From Aldehydirespirator sp965116865 (GTDB lineage: Bacteria > Actinomycetota > Acidimicrobiia > Acidimicrobiales > Aldehydirespiratoraceae): DNA of 64,000 nt. The stretch covers positions 3,038,001-3,102,000 of the forward strand of contig OZ220727.1 of assembly GCA_965116865.1 (NCBI GenBank), in the 5' to 3' direction. The notes under the pieces were generated by a model. That model was not told where the DNA came from, did no database searches, and saw only the letters and a program-made list of their open reading frames with translations. A program made the position numbers and the translations under genes. Within the stretch, counting starts at the first letter, position 1. Each line of letters begins with the position of its first letter. Below, piece by piece: positions 63,201-64,000 of this stretch.

Positions 63201-63506
63201 GGTCTCCATCTCTGCCGGCAGCCCGTGGCAGTCCCACCCGAAGCGCCGGTCCACCCGGTTGCCCCGCATCGTCCGGTAGCGGGGCACGACGTCCTTGACG
63301 TAGCCGGTGAGCAGGTGCCCGTGGTGGGGCAGGCCGTTGGCGAACGGCGGGCCGTCGTAGAACACCCAGTCCCGATCGGGGGACCGGGCCGCCACCGACT
63401 GCTCGAAGGTCCCCTCGGCCTTCCAACGGGCCAGGACCCGACGCTCGATGGCCGGAAAATCAGGACTGTCGACGGCCGGGTAGGGGCCGTCACCGCCGTC
63501 AGTCAT
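60264..63506 (-). CDS. ileS: Isoleucyl-tRNA synthetase, eukaryote-like (type 2)
   Basis: It charges tRNA(Ile) with isoleucine. It has 1080 residues from the ATG at 63506. The HIGH motif is PHHGH (about 60-64) after DGPPFANGL, and the KMSKS motif is KLSKK (about 610) in DGAKLSKKLRNYTEP. The CP1 editing domain (TTPWTLPSNLALAV, VHSAPGFGAEDQDVCEANGI) and DWSISRNRFWGSPIPVWRSD are present. The HHGH and SKKLRNYxEP forms, and the lack of the C-terminal zinc CxxC pair of bacterial type 1 enzymes, point to the eukaryote-like type 2 lineage, which is often less sensitive to mupirocin (family knowledge). TAGCCT 8 nt upstream suggests leaderless mRNA. Confidence 0.95.
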   Translation of the reverse strand: MTDGGDGPYPAVDSPDFPAIERRVLARWKAEGTFEQSVAARSPDRDWVFYDGPPFANGLPHHGHLLTGYVKDVVPRYRTMRGNRVDRRFGWDCHGLPAEMETERELGVSGRAAVESLGIAEFNRQCRQSVVRYTQEWEDTVTRQARWVDFGNDYKTMDLPYMESVMWAFAQLHRKGLVYEAYRVMPYSWGAETPLSNFEIRLDDATRPRQDPAVTVAFDLDPEPGDPGPMRMLAWTTTPWTLPSNLALAVGSDIPYAVMEQDGAHYVLAADRTAAYEAQLSQARLVGTVRGAELAGRSYVPLFDFFAHRTDAFRVLAGDFVDTAEGTGIVHSAPGFGAEDQDVCEANGIAIGDAVPVDDRGRFTEPVSDWAGVNVFEANASIIRRLKAEGRVVRHDSHEHNYPYCWRTDTPVIYRAINSWYVQVTAVRDRLMELNQQINWVPGHVRDGRFGMWLEGARDWSISRNRFWGSPIPVWRSDDPAYPRIDVYGSLDELERDFGVRPDDLHRPFIDALTRPNPDDPSGRSVMRRVPEVLDCWFESGSMPFAQMHYPFENAERFKNCFPADFIVEYINQTRGWFYTLHVLAGALFDRPAFSNVICHGILLAADGAKLSKKLRNYTEPADIFERQGADALRWYFMSANIVRGGDLRINDDSIDDVTRQVLLPIWNAYTFFTMYANAEGYRAQPRAGSGAVLDRYVLARARMLVRRVAERMDAYDLPGGAAEIAAFIDTLNNWYIRRSRDRFWNAGGADTDRAAFDTLYLVLTTLTRVAAPFLPMVAEEIHSGLTGDASVHLADWPDPDAEGLPADDALVARMDRLRDAASAALRVREDAGLRVRLPLARVIVAGDGAEDLAPLADLLADEINVKSVVLTDDLAAHASLVLRPNGAVLGPRLGGAVQEVFRAARSGDWHHNDDGTATVAGHVLEAGSFELSVETPEGVAAARLACGDAVVVLDTAVTPELEAEGWARDAVRVIQDCRRIDGYMVTDRIQVSLALSSTEQTAGVRQWRDYVAEQVLAADLQVGALHPSDTARAPGPNATSRWPAGFVSHDVTIDGQPARCDLAPGSTVPRQPGDRIRRR

Positions 63507-63514
63507 AGCCGACC

Positions 63515-63520
63515 AGGCTA
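63515..63520 (-). promoter_or_regulatory. Leaderless-type -10 element of ileS
   Basis: Minus-strand TAGCCT ends 8 nt before the ATG, with no ribosome-binding site. Confidence 0.5.
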
Positions 63521-63534
63521 CCGCCGCCCCTCGG

Positions 63535-64000
63535 TCAGCTGTGCCCGAGCGTCTGCCCGTCGGCGGCACGAGCCGGTGGGCTAGGAGTGTCGTCGCTGGT
63601 CGTTGTCGCTGCCTGTTCGGCGGTTGTGTCGTCGCTGGTAGTTGTCGCTGCCTGTTCGGCCTGTTCGGCGGGCGGCTCCGGGGCGGCGCTCACGTCTGCG
63701 TCGTCCCCGCTCCGGTCCTCGGCTTCGTTGCCCGTCCCTCGCGGGGTTCCGCTTCCGCCTTCGCTGAGGCGGTTCAGCGTCTGGACGGCTTCGCGGTAGG
63801 CCGCCTCCGCCGCGGCAGTCTCAGACGCCGGGGCCTTGCGTTCGTTCAGCTTGCGAACCGCTGCCGCTGCCTCGTCCTTGACCTTCTCGGCCTTCTTGAT
63901 GGCCCGCTCGTGGGCCTGTTGCTCCCGGTCTGCGACCAGGTACGTGTTGAACAGCGCCAAGGCGGAAGCGGACTCGTCGTCGAGCGGATACCGTCCGGCG
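63535..64000 (-). CDS. Hypothetical protein, 5' end beyond the window
   Basis: The frame is open to the window edge and gives 155 residues. AGRYPLDDESASALALFNTY leads into a charged helical, probably coiled-coil segment (REQQAHERAIKKAEKVKDEA, AAEAAYREAVQTLNRLSEGG). A disordered acidic Thr/Ser/Pro tail follows in which AEQAATTTSDDT occurs twice, encoded by an imperfect tandem repeat. I do not recognise the family. The start is outside the window; a TTG at 63960 is unlikely because coding-like sequence continues upstream. It ends 28 bp before ileS. Confidence 0.6.
   Translation of the reverse strand, partial: AGRYPLDDESASALALFNTYLVADREQQAHERAIKKAEKVKDEAAAAVRKLNERKAPASETAAAEAAYREAVQTLNRLSEGGSGTPRGTGNEAEDRSGDDADVSAAPEPPAEQAEQAATTTSDDTTAEQAATTTSDDTPSPPARAADGQTLGHS

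Overview
The window is high-GC and reads as an actinobacterial chromosome, most likely an uncultured member of the Acidimicrobiia (inference). Support: a pcrA - alaX - sucC - sucD - purH order close to that of actinobacteria, a class I ribonucleotide reductase with an ATP cone, a GPP34-family protein, a luciferase-like (LLM) oxidoreductase, GTG starts, and many genes with a TANNNT -10 element 6-9 nt before the start codon, which implies leaderless mRNAs. No rRNA, tRNA or CRISPR array was recognised.

Layout. 1-4466: the end of an LLM-class oxidoreductase, a DtxR-family metalloregulator, then a minus-strand NitT/TauT-type ABC importer operon (binding lipoprotein, ATPase, permease). 4467-36556: the core of the window, two enormous convergent genes for exported, SLH-anchored repeat proteins (5183 and 3575 aa). 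Both carry dozens of near-identical Calx-beta-type repeats, a proline linker and three C-terminal SLH repeats. Giant 1 starts with a signal peptide and cadherin-like and propeller-like domains, and lies behind a well-formed promoter overlapped by a three-part GTATAC operator. Between the giants (20265-25828) is a graveyard of mobile elements: an intact IS1182-type element whose transposase has a Thr/Asp/Ala microsatellite of about 130 residues, a roughly 100-bp MITE-like element, an intact IS630 element, and fragments of ISL3 and IS30 transposases, part of them amplified as a 73-bp tandem array.

36557-64000: mostly housekeeping. Cystathionine beta-synthase with a cystathionine gamma-synthase/lyase; a deleted fic gene; pcrA; an AlaX-type editing protein; sucCD; purH (no purN next to it); a homocysteine methyltransferase; a class I glutamine-amidotransferase-like hydrolase; a cytosolic reductive-dehalogenase-like iron-sulfur protein; GPP34; nrdAB; a TMTC-like membrane/TPR protein overlapping a polyprenyl-phosphate mannose synthase; a eukaryote-like ileS; and a partial unknown gene.

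Possible joint function (inference): the TMTC-like protein plus mannosyl-phosphate-lipid synthase is a plausible O-mannosylation pair, and animal TMTC proteins mannosylate cadherins. The Thr/Ser-rich cadherin/Calx-beta giants are candidate substrates, giving a hypothetical glycosylated surface-adhesin system. A second theme is tandem duplication inside coding sequences across the window (giant genes, signal peptide, ATPase N-terminus, transposase, TMTC N-terminus), plus a MITE-like dispersed repeat in three copies, each placed upstream of a gene in the same relative orientation.
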